Shown here: piece by piece, positions 1-8,714 of the stretch
Numbering within the stretch: position 1 is the first letter of the stretch
Layout: each line of letters starts with the position of its first letter
Assembly: GCF_900099835.1 (NCBI RefSeq)
Contig: NZ_FNKP01000002.1
Span: 992,001-1,056,000 of the forward strand
From: Paraburkholderia fungorum
GTDB taxonomy: Bacteria; Pseudomonadota; Gammaproteobacteria; Burkholderiales; Burkholderiaceae
Direction of reading: 5' to 3'
Length of the DNA stretch: 64,000 nt
Program-made: the position numbers and the translations under genes
The notes under the pieces: model-generated
Seen by the model: only the letters and a program-made list of their open reading frames with translations
Databases searched by the model: none
What the model was told of the DNA's origin: nothing

Positions 1-2
1 CA

Positions 3-371
<369 letters not shown>

Positions 372-421
372 GTTTCGGCATCAGTTAAAGACGGTTGCAC
401 AGGCATTGGCCACGGCGAGCA

Positions 422-450
422 GAGCCCTGCGGAAGTTCCGCGGGCTCTTT
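422..450 (+). terminator. Hairpin with short T tract between dctP and dctQ
   Basis: GAGCCC-T-GCGGAA pairs with TTCCGCGGGCTC (one bulged T) and is followed by TTTCG. It sits 50 bases after the dctP stop and 84 bases before dctQ. It looks like a leaky intrinsic terminator or an mRNA-stabilising hairpin, an arrangement common after binding-protein genes in transporter operons. Confidence 0.6.
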
Positions 451-533
451 CGCCGCGCGCCGTTGCCGGCTGGTGAAGCACAGCAGGATTGCTAAATAGT
501 GAAGTTAGGTCTGTCGTGAGCAAGGACGGGGTC

Positions 534-1013
534 ATGAGTTTCCTGAAACGCCCAAATGATTTTCTTTTTCGCGCGCTGGTCGTCGTTGCGTCGACCAGCC
601 TCGCCACTCTCTGTCTGCTGGTGATCTATAGCGTTGTGATGCGCTATGTCTTCAACGACGCACCCGATTACGTCGAGCCGATCGCGCTGCTGCTGGTGAT
701 CGTGATCGCGATGTTCGGCGCCGCGCTCAAGGTTCGCGAAGGCGGCCATATCGGGCTCGACTCGCTCGTGAAGAATCTTTCGCTGAAGGGCCAGGCCATT
801 GCTGCGGGGATCCAGCATCTTTGCCTGATCGCTTTTGCGGTGGCGGTTTTCTTCGGCTGTTCGGAAATGGCGATGACCACGATGGAGGACCGGATTCCGA
901 TCATTGGCGTTCCAGAAGGAGTGCGTTATCTGATTCCGGTCGTCGCCAGCGTCTGCATTGCGCTGTTCTCGTTCGAGCACCTGCTGGCGCTCTTCGTCAA
1001 GAAACAAAAATAG
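534..1013 (+). CDS. dctQ: TRAP transporter small permease DctQ
   Basis: A 159-residue integral membrane protein with four hydrophobic segments (about residues 10-33, 45-66, 83-104 and 121-146), as expected for the DctQ subunit that supports the large permease in the inner membrane. The start is ATG at 534 because AAGGA at 522-526 sits 7 bases upstream; in-frame TTG (489) and GTG (516) codons lack such a site. The gene lies between dctP and dctM, with 7 bases to dctM, so the three form one operon. Confidence 0.9.
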   Translation: MSFLKRPNDFLFRALVVVASTSLATLCLLVIYSVVMRYVFNDAPDYVEPIALLLVIVIAMFGAALKVREGGHIGLDSLVKNLSLKGQAIAAGIQHLCLIAFAVAVFFGCSEMAMTTMEDRIPIIGVPEGVRYLIPVVASVCIALFSFEHLLALFVKKQK

Positions 1014-1020
1014 AACAATC

Positions 1021-2373
1021 ATGGAACTTGCCCTCCTTGCTGTCAGTTTTCTCGTCTTCCTCGTTCTAGGGGTTCCGGTTTCATTCGCGTTGGGGCTCTC
1101 GTGCGTCCTCACGTATCTGTATGAAGGTTTGCCGGCGGCGACTGCGATGCAGTCGATGATCTCGGGCATGAACGCGTTCTCGTTCCTCGCGGTCCCATTC
1201 TTCATTTTCTCCGGCGAACTGATGCTGCACGGTGGTATCGCCGATCGCATCCTGCGTTTCGCGCAGGCCACCGTGGGTCATTTCCGCGGCGGTCTCGGCA
1301 TGGCCAACGTGGTCGCGTGCACGCTGTTCGGCGGCGTGTCGGGTTCGCCGACTGCGGATACGTCCGCGATGGGCGGCGTCGTGATTCCGCTAATGAAGCG
1401 CGAAGGCTATAGCGCCGCTTACGCCGTCAACGTGACGACGCACTCGTCGCTGGCGGGCGCGTTGATGCCCACCTCGACCAACATGATCATTTACGCATTC
1501 GCCGCGCAGGGCATCACCGGCACGTTGAATGGCGTGCAGATGAGCGGCGTGTCGATTGGCGATCTGTTGTTTTCCGGTCTTCTGCCGGTGCTGTGGGTGA
1601 TGGGTTTCGTGCTGATCGCGGCCTACTGGCAGGCGGTCAAATACGGTTATCCGCGTCGCCCGGACGGTTCGACCGAACTGCAGCGTTTCCCCGGCTGGAT
1701 GGCGGTCGCTCGCACTTTCCTCGGCGCAGTGCCGGGTCTGATGGTGATCGCGATCATTCTGGTGTGCGTGGCCAAGGGTATTGCCACCGCCACGGAAGCC
1801 GCCGCGATTGCCGTGGGTTACTCGCTGATTCTGACCATCGTCGTATATCGCACGATGACGATGAAGAAGCTCGGTCATGCGCTGTCAAAAGCCGCCAAGA
1901 CCACGGGCGTGGTGCTGCTGCTGATCGGCGTGTCGAACATGCTGCGCTTCCAGATGGCGTATCTGGAGATCCCGGACGCGATCGAGCGCATGCTCGACGG
2001 CGCAACGGTGTTGCCGTGGCTGATGCTGCTCTACATCAACCTGATCCAGATTTTCCTCGGCACGTTCGTCGACATGGCGGCGCACATTCTGATCACCACG
2101 CCGCTGTTCCTGCCGATGGCGATGCACAACGGCGTCGGTCCCGTGCAGTTCGGGATCATGATTCTGCTGAACTGTGCTTTGGGTCTCGTGCATCCGCCGA
2201 TCGGGTCCGTGCAGTTCATTGGTTGCGCGATTGGCAATGTGTCGATTGGTGAAACCACCAAGGTGGCATGGCCGTATTACCTGGCTATCTTCAGCGCCAT
2301 CAATATCGTCACGTATGTACCCATGTTCTCCACCTGGTTGCCGAGCATCATCAACGGTCACCCTGTGTTCTAA
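1021..2373 (+). CDS. dctM: TRAP transporter large permease DctM
   Basis: A 450-residue, highly hydrophobic protein of the DctM family, which forms the sodium-coupled translocation channel. Family features are visible: an N-terminal LGVPVSFALGLSC-type segment, SGELM followed by IADRIL, the GGVSGSPTADTSAMGG loop and a second LGTFVDMAAHILITTPLF half. Start ATG at 1021 follows dctQ by 7 bases; longer in-frame starts would overlap dctQ and give an arginine- and serine-rich extension. Together with DctP and DctQ it imports an unidentified organic acid. The porin 72 bases downstream could let the same substrate through the outer membrane, which is inference from position only. Confidence 0.93.
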   Translation: MELALLAVSFLVFLVLGVPVSFALGLSCVLTYLYEGLPAATAMQSMISGMNAFSFLAVPFFIFSGELMLHGGIADRILRFAQATVGHFRGGLGMANVVACTLFGGVSGSPTADTSAMGGVVIPLMKREGYSAAYAVNVTTHSSLAGALMPTSTNMIIYAFAAQGITGTLNGVQMSGVSIGDLLFSGLLPVLWVMGFVLIAAYWQAVKYGYPRRPDGSTELQRFPGWMAVARTFLGAVPGLMVIAIILVCVAKGIATATEAAAIAVGYSLILTIVVYRTMTMKKLGHALSKAAKTTGVVLLLIGVSNMLRFQMAYLEIPDAIERMLDGATVLPWLMLLYINLIQIFLGTFVDMAAHILITTPLFLPMAMHNGVGPVQFGIMILLNCALGLVHPPIGSVQFIGCAIGNVSIGETTKVAWPYYLAIFSAINIVTYVPMFSTWLPSIINGHPVF

Positions 2374-2445
2374 GTAGATACATTCCACACTCAGCGGCGC
2401 TTGCTCAAGGCCGCACATAAATAAAGTTCTTAACAAGGAGTAGAA

Positions 2446-3645
2446 ATGAAAAAGGCACTCGTCACTTCAGCACTGGGGTTGGTCGCCCTGGGCGCGCATG
2501 CACAAAGCAGCGTGACGTTGTACGGTATCGTCGACACGGGTATCGGCTACCAAAGCAGCTCGGCAGCACTCGGTTCGAATGCCGGCGGCCGTTCGCAGGT
2601 CAAGATGATCAACGGTATCTGGGCGGGCAGCCGTTTCGGCCTGAAGGGTTCGGAAGATCTGGGCGGCGGCACGAAGGCCATTTTCCAGTTGGAAGAGGGC
2701 TTCAACAGTGCGACGGGTGCTGAGAGCGTTTCGGGTCTGATGTTCAGCCGCCAGGCGTATGTCGGCGTGGCGAATGCCAACTACGGTACGTTCACGATGG
2801 GCCGTCAGTACACGTCGTACTACACGCTGCTGTCGACGTACAGCCCGACCACGTGGCTGACGGGCGCATACGGCGCACACCCGGGTGATATCGACTCGAT
2901 GGACACGTTGTACCGCGCGAACAACTCGCTGGTGTACACGTCGCCGAAGTTCGGCGGCCTGACGGTCAGCGGTTCGTACTCGCTGGGCGGCACGCCGGGC
3001 AGCTTCGCCGCCGGTCAAACCTGGAGCGCGGCAGCACAGTACCTGTATGGTCCGTTCGGCCTCGCAGCAGGTATCCAGCGCATCGACAACGGCAACACGT
3101 CCGGCGGCGCGTGGGGCGCGAACTCGACGACGTCGAACAACGGCGCGCAAGCCGGTATCTCGGCGATCAACAACGGCTTCCAGACGGCTGCCAAGCAACA
3201 GCGCATTGCAGTGAACGGCGGCTACGCGTTCAACTCGCAGTGGGACGTGTCGTTCGCCTACTCGAACGTGCAATACGCTCCGGGCATCGCCTCGGCGTTC
3301 ACGGGCACGGCGATCTGGAACACGGGCGGTGTTGTGCTGCACTACAAGCCGTTCACGGCTCTGGATCTGGCCGCTGGCTATAGCTACACGCGTGCAACGC
3401 AGTCGAACGGCATCACGAGCGCGGCTAGCTACAACCAGTTCAACCTGTCGCAGTACTACAGCCTCTCCAAGCGTACGGGTCTGTATGCACTGGAAGCCTA
3501 TCAACGTGCAGGCGGCAAGACGCTTGGCAAGGATGGCAAGAGCATCATCAACGCAACGGCTGACATCGGTGACGGTCAGAACAGCGCACCGTCGTCGTCG
3601 CGCAGCCAGGTTGCTGTTGGCGCAGGCATCATCGTCAAGTTCTGA
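2446..3645 (+). CDS. Gram-negative outer-membrane porin (OmpC/Omp32 type)
   Basis: A 399-residue porin of the Burkholderiales type. The signal peptide MKKALVTSALGLVALGAHA is followed by QSSVTLYGIVDTG, the typical first beta strand. The body holds alternating aromatic strands, the 'GLKGSEDLGGG.KAIFQLE' signature, and ends in phenylalanine (IIVKF), the outer-membrane assembly signal. AAGGAG lies 6 bases before the ATG at 2446. It forms a trimeric diffusion channel for small polar solutes. It follows the TRAP operon on the same strand, and a strong hairpin lies at 3723-3747. Confidence 0.95.
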   Translation: MKKALVTSALGLVALGAHAQSSVTLYGIVDTGIGYQSSSAALGSNAGGRSQVKMINGIWAGSRFGLKGSEDLGGGTKAIFQLEEGFNSATGAESVSGLMFSRQAYVGVANANYGTFTMGRQYTSYYTLLSTYSPTTWLTGAYGAHPGDIDSMDTLYRANNSLVYTSPKFGGLTVSGSYSLGGTPGSFAAGQTWSAAAQYLYGPFGLAAGIQRIDNGNTSGGAWGANSTTSNNGAQAGISAINNGFQTAAKQQRIAVNGGYAFNSQWDVSFAYSNVQYAPGIASAFTGTAIWNTGGVVLHYKPFTALDLAAGYSYTRATQSNGITSAASYNQFNLSQYYSLSKRTGLYALEAYQRAGGKTLGKDGKSIINATADIGDGQNSAPSSSRSQVAVGAGIIVKF

Positions 3646-4032
3646 TTGGGTAGATTAGTGGCAGCGTAGGGTCTTGCCGCCACGGCGACGCGTTGCAGGT
3701 ACGCGTTGCTTCGGGTATTGCGGGCTGCGCGCGCAACGCGCGCAGCCTTTGCGTCGCGCAGCTTTTCAGTGCCACGCACGTCGGACCTGTCCATGGTTCG
3801 ACTCAATCAATCTCATCGTCGGTTCACGCGCGAATTCCCTCGTGTGGTGCATTCGCTCCCTCGCTTTCTCCGCAACAATCGCACTCAACGCATGCAGTTC
3901 ACGTTCCGCTGAATGGGAAAACGAGCGCGTTCAGCCGCAATTGCCGTCGCGCTGACGCCGACAAAGCCTTTCAGATTGTTGGGTCCACACAACGCTGGAC
4001 AAAAATTTACAGCCACCATTCAGCGCAATTCG
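3646..4032. other. Gene-free stretch between porin and tautomerase
   Basis: This 387-base stretch lies between convergent genes. Apart from the GC-rich hairpin near 3723-3747 I see nothing in it. The short reading frames here have no ribosome-binding sites and no recognisable similarity. Confidence 0.5.
3723..3750 (+). terminator. Intrinsic-terminator-like hairpin after the porin
   Basis: GGCTGCGCGCG (3723-3733) pairs perfectly with CGCGCGCAGCC (3737-3747) around a CAA loop, followed by TTT. The 11-bp all-strong stem 78 bases after the porin stop fits a terminator, although the T tract is short. Confidence 0.6.
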
Positions 4033-4218
4033 TCACGCTTCAGACCACAAACGTCCTCCCGTCGCCCAGTTTTCACGCTTCACTTCGGTGAGGATAATGT
4101 CCACCGAATTGGGTTCGACGCCGAGCGAATCGCAGGTCGCCTTGGTGATGGCTTCGACGAACTCGCGTTTCTGATCCAGTGAGCGGCCTTCAAAAAGTTC
4201 GATATGAAACGTGGGCAT
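4033..4218 (-). CDS. 4-oxalocrotonate tautomerase family protein
   Basis: A 61-residue protein, the usual length of 4-OT-type tautomerases. Pro2 follows the initiator Met and becomes the catalytic N-terminal proline after processing (MPTFHIELFEGRSLDQKR). The family pattern continues with VEAITKATCDSLGVEPNSVDIILTEVKRENWATGG. It would catalyse keto-enol tautomerisation of a small 2-oxo acid or related compound. It lies 44 bases downstream of the class II aldolase on the same strand, and the two are probably cotranscribed in one catabolic step series. The substrate is unknown. Confidence 0.88.
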   Translation of the reverse strand: MPTFHIELFEGRSLDQKREFVEAITKATCDSLGVEPNSVDIILTEVKRENWATGGRLWSEA

Positions 4219-4262
4219 GACGGCTCCGGTAAAAAGTATTTGCTAAAAAAATAGGCGGAAAT

Positions 4263-5039
4263 TCAGTGCCGGTAAGAGCGGTCGATCCGGTCGAGCTTGC
4301 GCAGCAACGCGGGCCATTCGAGGACGCCTTCGACTGCGCCGCCATCGAATAACTGTTCGGCCGTGCGCACGGAAATCGCCGCGTCGGGCACGACGAGCGC
4401 CGTGCCGCAGGCTTGTGCCTGGATCTGGATCTCGCAGGCTTTGAGCAGGGTCGCCATCAGCACATAGGCCTCGGCGACCGTACGGCCGACAGTCAATGTG
4501 CCGTGATTGCGCAGAAGCATCGCGGGTTTGTCGGCGAGATGGGCGACGAGGCGGTCTCCTTCGGCGGGCGTGAAAGCAAGGCCCTCGTAGTCGTGGTAGG
4601 CGAGCTGTCCATAGAAGCGCAGCGCGTGTTGCGAAGCGGGCAGCAAGCCGTCGGGCTGCGCGGAAACGGCAACCCCCGCCGTATTGTGCAGATGCATCAC
4701 ACAGAATGCATCGGCACGCGCAACGTGGACGGCCGCGTGCAGCGCGAAGCCCGTCGCGTTGACCGCATGCTCGCTGGCCCCAACCACATTGCCCGCGACG
4801 TCGATCTTCACGAGGTTCGACGCGCACACTTCGTCGAACGCGAAGCCGAATGGGTTGATCAGGAAATGGCCCGGTTCGCCGGGCACGCTCGCCGAGATAT
4901 GGGTGTAAATCAGGTCGTCCCAGCCGTTGAGCGCCGCGAGGCGATAGGCGGCCGCGAGGTCGACGCGGGTCTGCTGCTCAGCATCGGAGGGCGGCCGCGT
5001 TTCAGCGATGCGGGCTGCGGGGGTATGGGTGAACGACAT
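4263..5039 (-). CDS. Class II aldolase/adducin family protein
   Basis: A 258-residue protein of the zinc class II aldolase/adducin fold (fuculose-phosphate aldolase, ribulose-phosphate epimerase relatives). Visible features are GWDDLIYTHISASVPG near the N-terminus, INPFGFAFDEV, the metal-binding HLHN motif and the later RNHGTLTVGRTV with the third His. The start is ATG at 5039, six bases after AGGAG; an upstream in-frame ATG at 5054 has no such site. It probably carries out a retro-aldol or decarboxylation step and is followed by the tautomerase gene. The exact reaction cannot be assigned. Confidence 0.88.
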   Translation of the reverse strand: MSFTHTPAARIAETRPPSDAEQQTRVDLAAAYRLAALNGWDDLIYTHISASVPGEPGHFLINPFGFAFDEVCASNLVKIDVAGNVVGASEHAVNATGFALHAAVHVARADAFCVMHLHNTAGVAVSAQPDGLLPASQHALRFYGQLAYHDYEGLAFTPAEGDRLVAHLADKPAMLLRNHGTLTVGRTVAEAYVLMATLLKACEIQIQAQACGTALVVPDAAISVRTAEQLFDGGAVEGVLEWPALLRKLDRIDRSYRH

Positions 5040-5106
5040 CTGTGTCTCCTGCAATTGCCGGGTCGCCGGGGTCTGCTATCGGTTGGCTGCGCTCGGCGTC
5101 CTTGAG

Positions 5107-6156
5107 TCAGGCGGGCTGTGCGACACGTCGCCCGAGCCACTGCACGCTCCACGTCGCGATGACGAACGGCGCGGTCATCGCAGGCCATCCTAAACGGGCA
5201 GCTGTGGCTTGCAACACGACCGACAGAATGACGCCGCCGATCATCGACAACCCGCCGTAGTCGATCAGCGCGAGCGCAGTGAGCGCGCCGTTGAATCCTA
5301 ACAGGCCGGCATCGAACGAGCTTGGGGATGCGTGGAGAACGAGGTGAGCGGCGCTCGCGAGTGCCGCACCGATTAGCGCGGCGAATGCGTGTCTACGCGA
5401 TGCCGCTGCAATTCCGGTCAGCACCAGCAAGCCCGGCAATGCACCCGACGCGAAGCCGGTTTGCGCGAAACCGGCGAGTAAGCCGCTGCTCCATTGCAGC
5501 GCGCTACCGGCGACCATCGCGTGCGGTTGGAGCGTGCTGGCCGGAGTGGCATGGTTCGCGAGCATCGGCAGCCAGAACCATGTGACGAGCAGACATGGGC
5601 TCGAAAAGTATCCGAGGCCGCGCACACTCAACCAGCGCGACATCGGCTTGATGAGCCACGCTGTGCCGGTCGCGGCGAGAATCGTCACGGCAGCCGCAGT
5701 CCCGGAATCGGCGATGAAACTGAACGCGGCGAGACCGGCAAGTGCTCCATTGAAGCCATGCAATCCGGCACGGATTTCGTCGTCGCGATTCGGATGGTCG
5801 CGTGTATCTGCCAGAATCGCGCTCACATTCGCCGATATCGCGCCCATCAACGCCGCGCACGCAAGCCGCGGGTCGGCCAGCCACCACGCGGCGAGCAGGC
5901 ACGCGCCGGTGAAGGCGTTCGCTTGCAGCACGATCTGGCCGACACTGCGCAGCAGCGTGCGTAACGCGGCGGAGGGCGCTTCGGTCGCGGCAGCATGCAC
6001 GGTAGAAGGGTGAAGTGAGGTGATGTCGATGATGATGTGAGCGCGCGTGATGTGCATGAGTACAGGCAAACCGGAACCGCGAGCATAGGCCACTCCACCT
6101 GGCCCAGGTATCGCCCATCGTTGATAGTGGCTATTTGCAACAATCGCTTCAAACAT
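5107..6156 (-). CDS. Urea transporter family protein
   Basis: About 349 residues, almost all hydrophobic, with the internal two-fold repeat of the UT family (PF03253). The GFNGALAGLA segment in the first half is mirrored by GFNGALTALAL in the second, and PAMTAPFVIATW near the C-terminus resembles the LPxxTxPF signature. The N-terminal LLRSVGQIVLQANAFTGACLL is also typical. It would be a facilitative urea channel in the inner membrane. The start is uncertain: ATG at 6156 and ATG at 6057 both lack a clear ribosome-binding site, and the first 50 residues do not look conserved. No urease genes are in view. Confidence 0.78.
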   Translation of the reverse strand: MFEAIVANSHYQRWAIPGPGGVAYARGSGLPVLMHITRAHIIIDITSLHPSTVHAAATEAPSAALRTLLRSVGQIVLQANAFTGACLLAAWWLADPRLACAALMGAISANVSAILADTRDHPNRDDEIRAGLHGFNGALAGLAAFSFIADSGTAAAVTILAATGTAWLIKPMSRWLSVRGLGYFSSPCLLVTWFWLPMLANHATPASTLQPHAMVAGSALQWSSGLLAGFAQTGFASGALPGLLVLTGIAAASRRHAFAALIGAALASAAHLVLHASPSSFDAGLLGFNGALTALALIDYGGLSMIGGVILSVVLQATAARLGWPAMTAPFVIATWSVQWLGRRVAQPA

Positions 6157-6160
6157 TGCT

Positions 6161-6192
6161 ACGTTGGCGATCCAACATAGTCACGTTGGCGA
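6161..6192. promoter_or_regulatory. Direct repeat ACGTTGGCGA in the divergent intergenic region
   Basis: ACGTTGGCGA occurs at 6161-6170 and again at 6183-6192, 22 bases apart (two helical turns). The first copy overlaps an inverted GTTGG-N4-CCAAC. It lies between the divergent urea-transporter-like and glycolipid-binding genes, so it may bind a regulator of one or both. Confidence 0.35.
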
Positions 6193-6265
6193 GTCGAAAG
6201 ATTTAGGGCTACGATATGAAAAAAATCTATGTGCAGGACGCACTGTTTCGCGAGGGAGACAGCCA

Positions 6266-6820
6266 ATGCGTGAATTGCGATGGGCATCGGAAGAGGGCGA
6301 AGGCATCGAGCATCTTGCGTTCGGTCCGCGAGAACACGGTTTCGCGGTGGAGAGCGCATTGGTCGGACAGCGTGATGGCAACCCCTATGGCCTCTACTAC
6401 CGGGTGCGCTGCGATGAGCGGTGGCGTACGCGTTATGCGTGGTTGAAAATCATCGGCGGCGGCGAGCTTGAATTGCATGGCGACGGCGAAGGCCATTGGC
6501 GCAACGGCCACGGCGTCGTGCTGAGCGAGATCGAAGGCTGCATCGATATCGACATTGCGGCTACGCCATTTACGAACACGCTGCCTATCCGCCGGCTGCA
6601 ACTCGCCGAAGGCGAGCGCAAGCCTATTTCGGTGGCGTATATTTCCACGCCTGATTTGCAGGTGACACGCGCCGAGCAGGCGTATTCGTGCATCGGCTTG
6701 AATCGCGAGTATCGCTACGAGGGCATCTTCCGCAATTTCAGCGCGAATCTGACGGTGGATGCAGACGGTCTCGTGATCGACTACCCAACGCTATTCACGC
6801 GGCTGCCACTCACTCATTGA
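6266..6820 (+). CDS. Putative glycolipid-binding domain protein (PF06475-like)
   Basis: A 184-residue soluble protein matching the putative glycolipid-binding family in length and pattern: MRELRWASEEGEGIEHLAF at the start, VGQRDGNPYGLYYRVRCDERWRTR, then WRNGHG and 'GCIDIDIAATPFTNTLPIRRL', and a terminal DADGLVIDYPTLFTRL. GGAG at 6255-6258 lies 7 bases before ATG 6266; longer in-frame starts lack a site. The biochemical role of the family is poorly defined. The gene ends 11 bases inside the 3' end of the convergent alpha/beta hydrolase. Confidence 0.82.
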   Translation: MRELRWASEEGEGIEHLAFGPREHGFAVESALVGQRDGNPYGLYYRVRCDERWRTRYAWLKIIGGGELELHGDGEGHWRNGHGVVLSEIEGCIDIDIAATPFTNTLPIRRLQLAEGERKPISVAYISTPDLQVTRAEQAYSCIGLNREYRYEGIFRNFSANLTVDADGLVIDYPTLFTRLPLTH

Positions 6821-7754
6821 CCGCAGTCGCAGCGGATGCAGCAGGTCCGCCGCGATCCGTTCGATACCGCTGAACGAAGCGTTCGATGTCAGCGGCAATA
6901 CGCGCGGGCTCGCGCAGCACGACCCAATGGCCCGCATCGATTTCAATGCGTTCATACGCGCCGAGCCAACTCTCCAGTCCGAGCGATAACTCCGGCCCGA
7001 CATAACGATCGCGCAACGGCACAATGAACTGCACCGGCGCATGTGCATGACGCGAGCGCGGCCGCAGCAATTTGTCGACGAAATTGGCGCGATAGAGATT
7101 CAGGCCATTAATCGCGTTGCGCTTTTGCGCGGGGTCGTGTGGCGCTTGCACGCGTTCGGTCAAGCGCAACCACAGCGGCCACATACGAGCGCCGCCCGCG
7201 CGCCACACGAGTTCAGGCAGCCACGGCAGATGGAAAAAGAAGATGTACCAGGATTTGAGCGTCTGCCGGATGCCGCTGCCGAATGACCTTTTGACGGGCT
7301 TTACCGCTTCATTTGATGAGCCGCCGTCGTCGCCGCGCAGGCCGAGCGACGCGTGATCGAGGCAAGGCCCGGAGATCGATGTGTACGACGCGATGCGGCC
7401 TTTGAACGCCGGGTCGGTGACCGCTTCCCAACTCTGGATCGAACCCCAGTCGTGTCCGACCAGGTGAAAGGGACGCGCACCGCACGTAGCGTCGGCGACC
7501 GCGGCGAGGTCAGCGGCGAGACGTTCGAGCCGGTAGGCATTGCGCGCAGCGGGTGCGTCGGATGCGCCCGCGCCGCGCACGTCGTACGTAATCACGCGAT
7601 AGCGCGTATCGAGTAACGCACGCACAGGCTCCCACACCACGGCCGAGTCGGGATAGCCGTGCACCAGTACGAGCGGCGGCGCTTCACGCGGTCCGCTGAC
7701 GTAGACCGCGAGCCGCACGTCGCCGGCGTCGACCGACAGCGTGTCGCGTATCAC
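6810..7754 (-). CDS. Alpha/beta hydrolase (epoxide hydrolase/haloalkane dehalogenase-like)
   Basis: A 314-residue alpha/beta hydrolase. The oxyanion-hole motif HGYP is at residues 32-35, the nucleophile elbow GHDWGS at 100-105 gives an Asp nucleophile (Asp102), and a catalytic His lies in DAGHWVVL near residue 285. An Asp nucleophile points to epoxide hydrolases and dehalogenases rather than serine esterases. The start overlaps the stop of the upstream metal-dependent hydrolase gene in an ATGA, so the two are translationally coupled. It is the last gene of a four-gene operon that begins with a Baeyer-Villiger-type monooxygenase. Confidence 0.88.
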   Translation of the reverse strand: MIRDTLSVDAGDVRLAVYVSGPREAPPLVLVHGYPDSAVVWEPVRALLDTRYRVITYDVRGAGASDAPAARNAYRLERLAADLAAVADATCGARPFHLVGHDWGSIQSWEAVTDPAFKGRIASYTSISGPCLDHASLGLRGDDGGSSNEAVKPVKRSFGSGIRQTLKSWYIFFFHLPWLPELVWRAGGARMWPLWLRLTERVQAPHDPAQKRNAINGLNLYRANFVDKLLRPRSRHAHAPVQFIVPLRDRYVGPELSLGLESWLGAYERIEIDAGHWVVLREPARIAADIERFVQRYRTDRGGPAASAATAVNE

Positions 7755-8632
7755 GCGGCCGCCTGCACGCCGCGTCGAGCGGATTTGCGATTGCCCGGCG
7801 TGGCCGCGTTGGTGGCGTCGACGGCGGCAACCAGCCCGTCGATTCGCGCGAGTTGCGCACGATTATCGTGATCCCATGGATGGAAGCCGGGCCGGAAAAA
7901 ACTCAGCCATTCGCCGGCAATGCGCGGAAACACGCCATGACGCGGACCATAGAGAAACTTCACGACCTGCCACATGCCGCGAATATGGCCGCCGCGTTTG
8001 CGGTCGGCGATGATCAGGCGCACATGGTAGTCGAACACGATCAGCCAGAACATCACGGTGGTGGACAGCATCGTGCCGGTGCGCAGCAGGTAGCGGCCGA
8101 GGCCGGGCTTGAGCACCGTATTCCAGACATCGTAGGAAACGGACTTGTGCTCGGTTTCCTCCAGCGCGTGCCACGTCCACATCTGCGTATAGCCTTCGAC
8201 CGAACCGCCGATGCGCGTCGGGTCTTCCAGCAACAGGCTGGCGAGCATCGCCGTGTAGTGTTCAAGGCACACGGTGACCGCGAGCTGATATGAAGGCGGC
8301 AGAATCTTGCGGCCGAAGTTGAGTATGGCCCATAAGCGCTTGTCGAGCTTGTGCGCGGGCAGGCCGGCTTCCTGCAGCAGATCGTTGTATTCGACGTGTT
8401 CGCGTGTATGCATCGCTTCCTGTCCGATGAAGCCGAGCACCTGCTTCTTCAACTCGGGGTCGTCGATCTGGTCGCGATAGTGGCGCACGCTATCCATAAA
8501 AAAGCGCTCGCCCGCGGGGAAAAGCAGCGACAGCGCGTTGAAGTAGTGCGTGACATGCGAGCCGTGCGCGTGCCAGTCGCACGCACGTTCTTTCGGCAGA
8601 TTGAAACGGAGGTCTCGGCGAACCGGCATCAT
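7751..8632 (-). CDS. PF10118-type predicted metal-dependent hydrolase
   Basis: A 293-residue protein fitting the PF10118 family. It starts VRRDLRFNLP, then WHAHGSHVTHYFNALSLLFPAGERFF, and continues with histidine- and glutamate-rich helices (GFIGQEAMHTREH, WHALEETEHKSV) that resemble a ferritin-like di-iron arrangement. The family is annotated as a predicted hydrolase without firm biochemistry. Tandem ATG codons occur at 8632 and 8629, preceded by a GGGAG/AAAGG region. It lies between the SDR and alpha/beta hydrolase genes on the same strand. Confidence 0.85.
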   Translation of the reverse strand: MMPVRRDLRFNLPKERACDWHAHGSHVTHYFNALSLLFPAGERFFMDSVRHYRDQIDDPELKKQVLGFIGQEAMHTREHVEYNDLLQEAGLPAHKLDKRLWAILNFGRKILPPSYQLAVTVCLEHYTAMLASLLLEDPTRIGGSVEGYTQMWTWHALEETEHKSVSYDVWNTVLKPGLGRYLLRTGTMLSTTVMFWLIVFDYHVRLIIADRKRGGHIRGMWQVVKFLYGPRHGVFPRIAGEWLSFFRPGFHPWDHDNRAQLARIDGLVAAVDATNAATPGNRKSARRGVQAAA

Positions 8633-8714
8633 GGCCTTTCTCCCTGTGATCCTGTGTTGACTGCTGATTGTGTTGATGGCGAGGAGCGACGAGGAAACGC
8701 GCGCATTGAATGAT

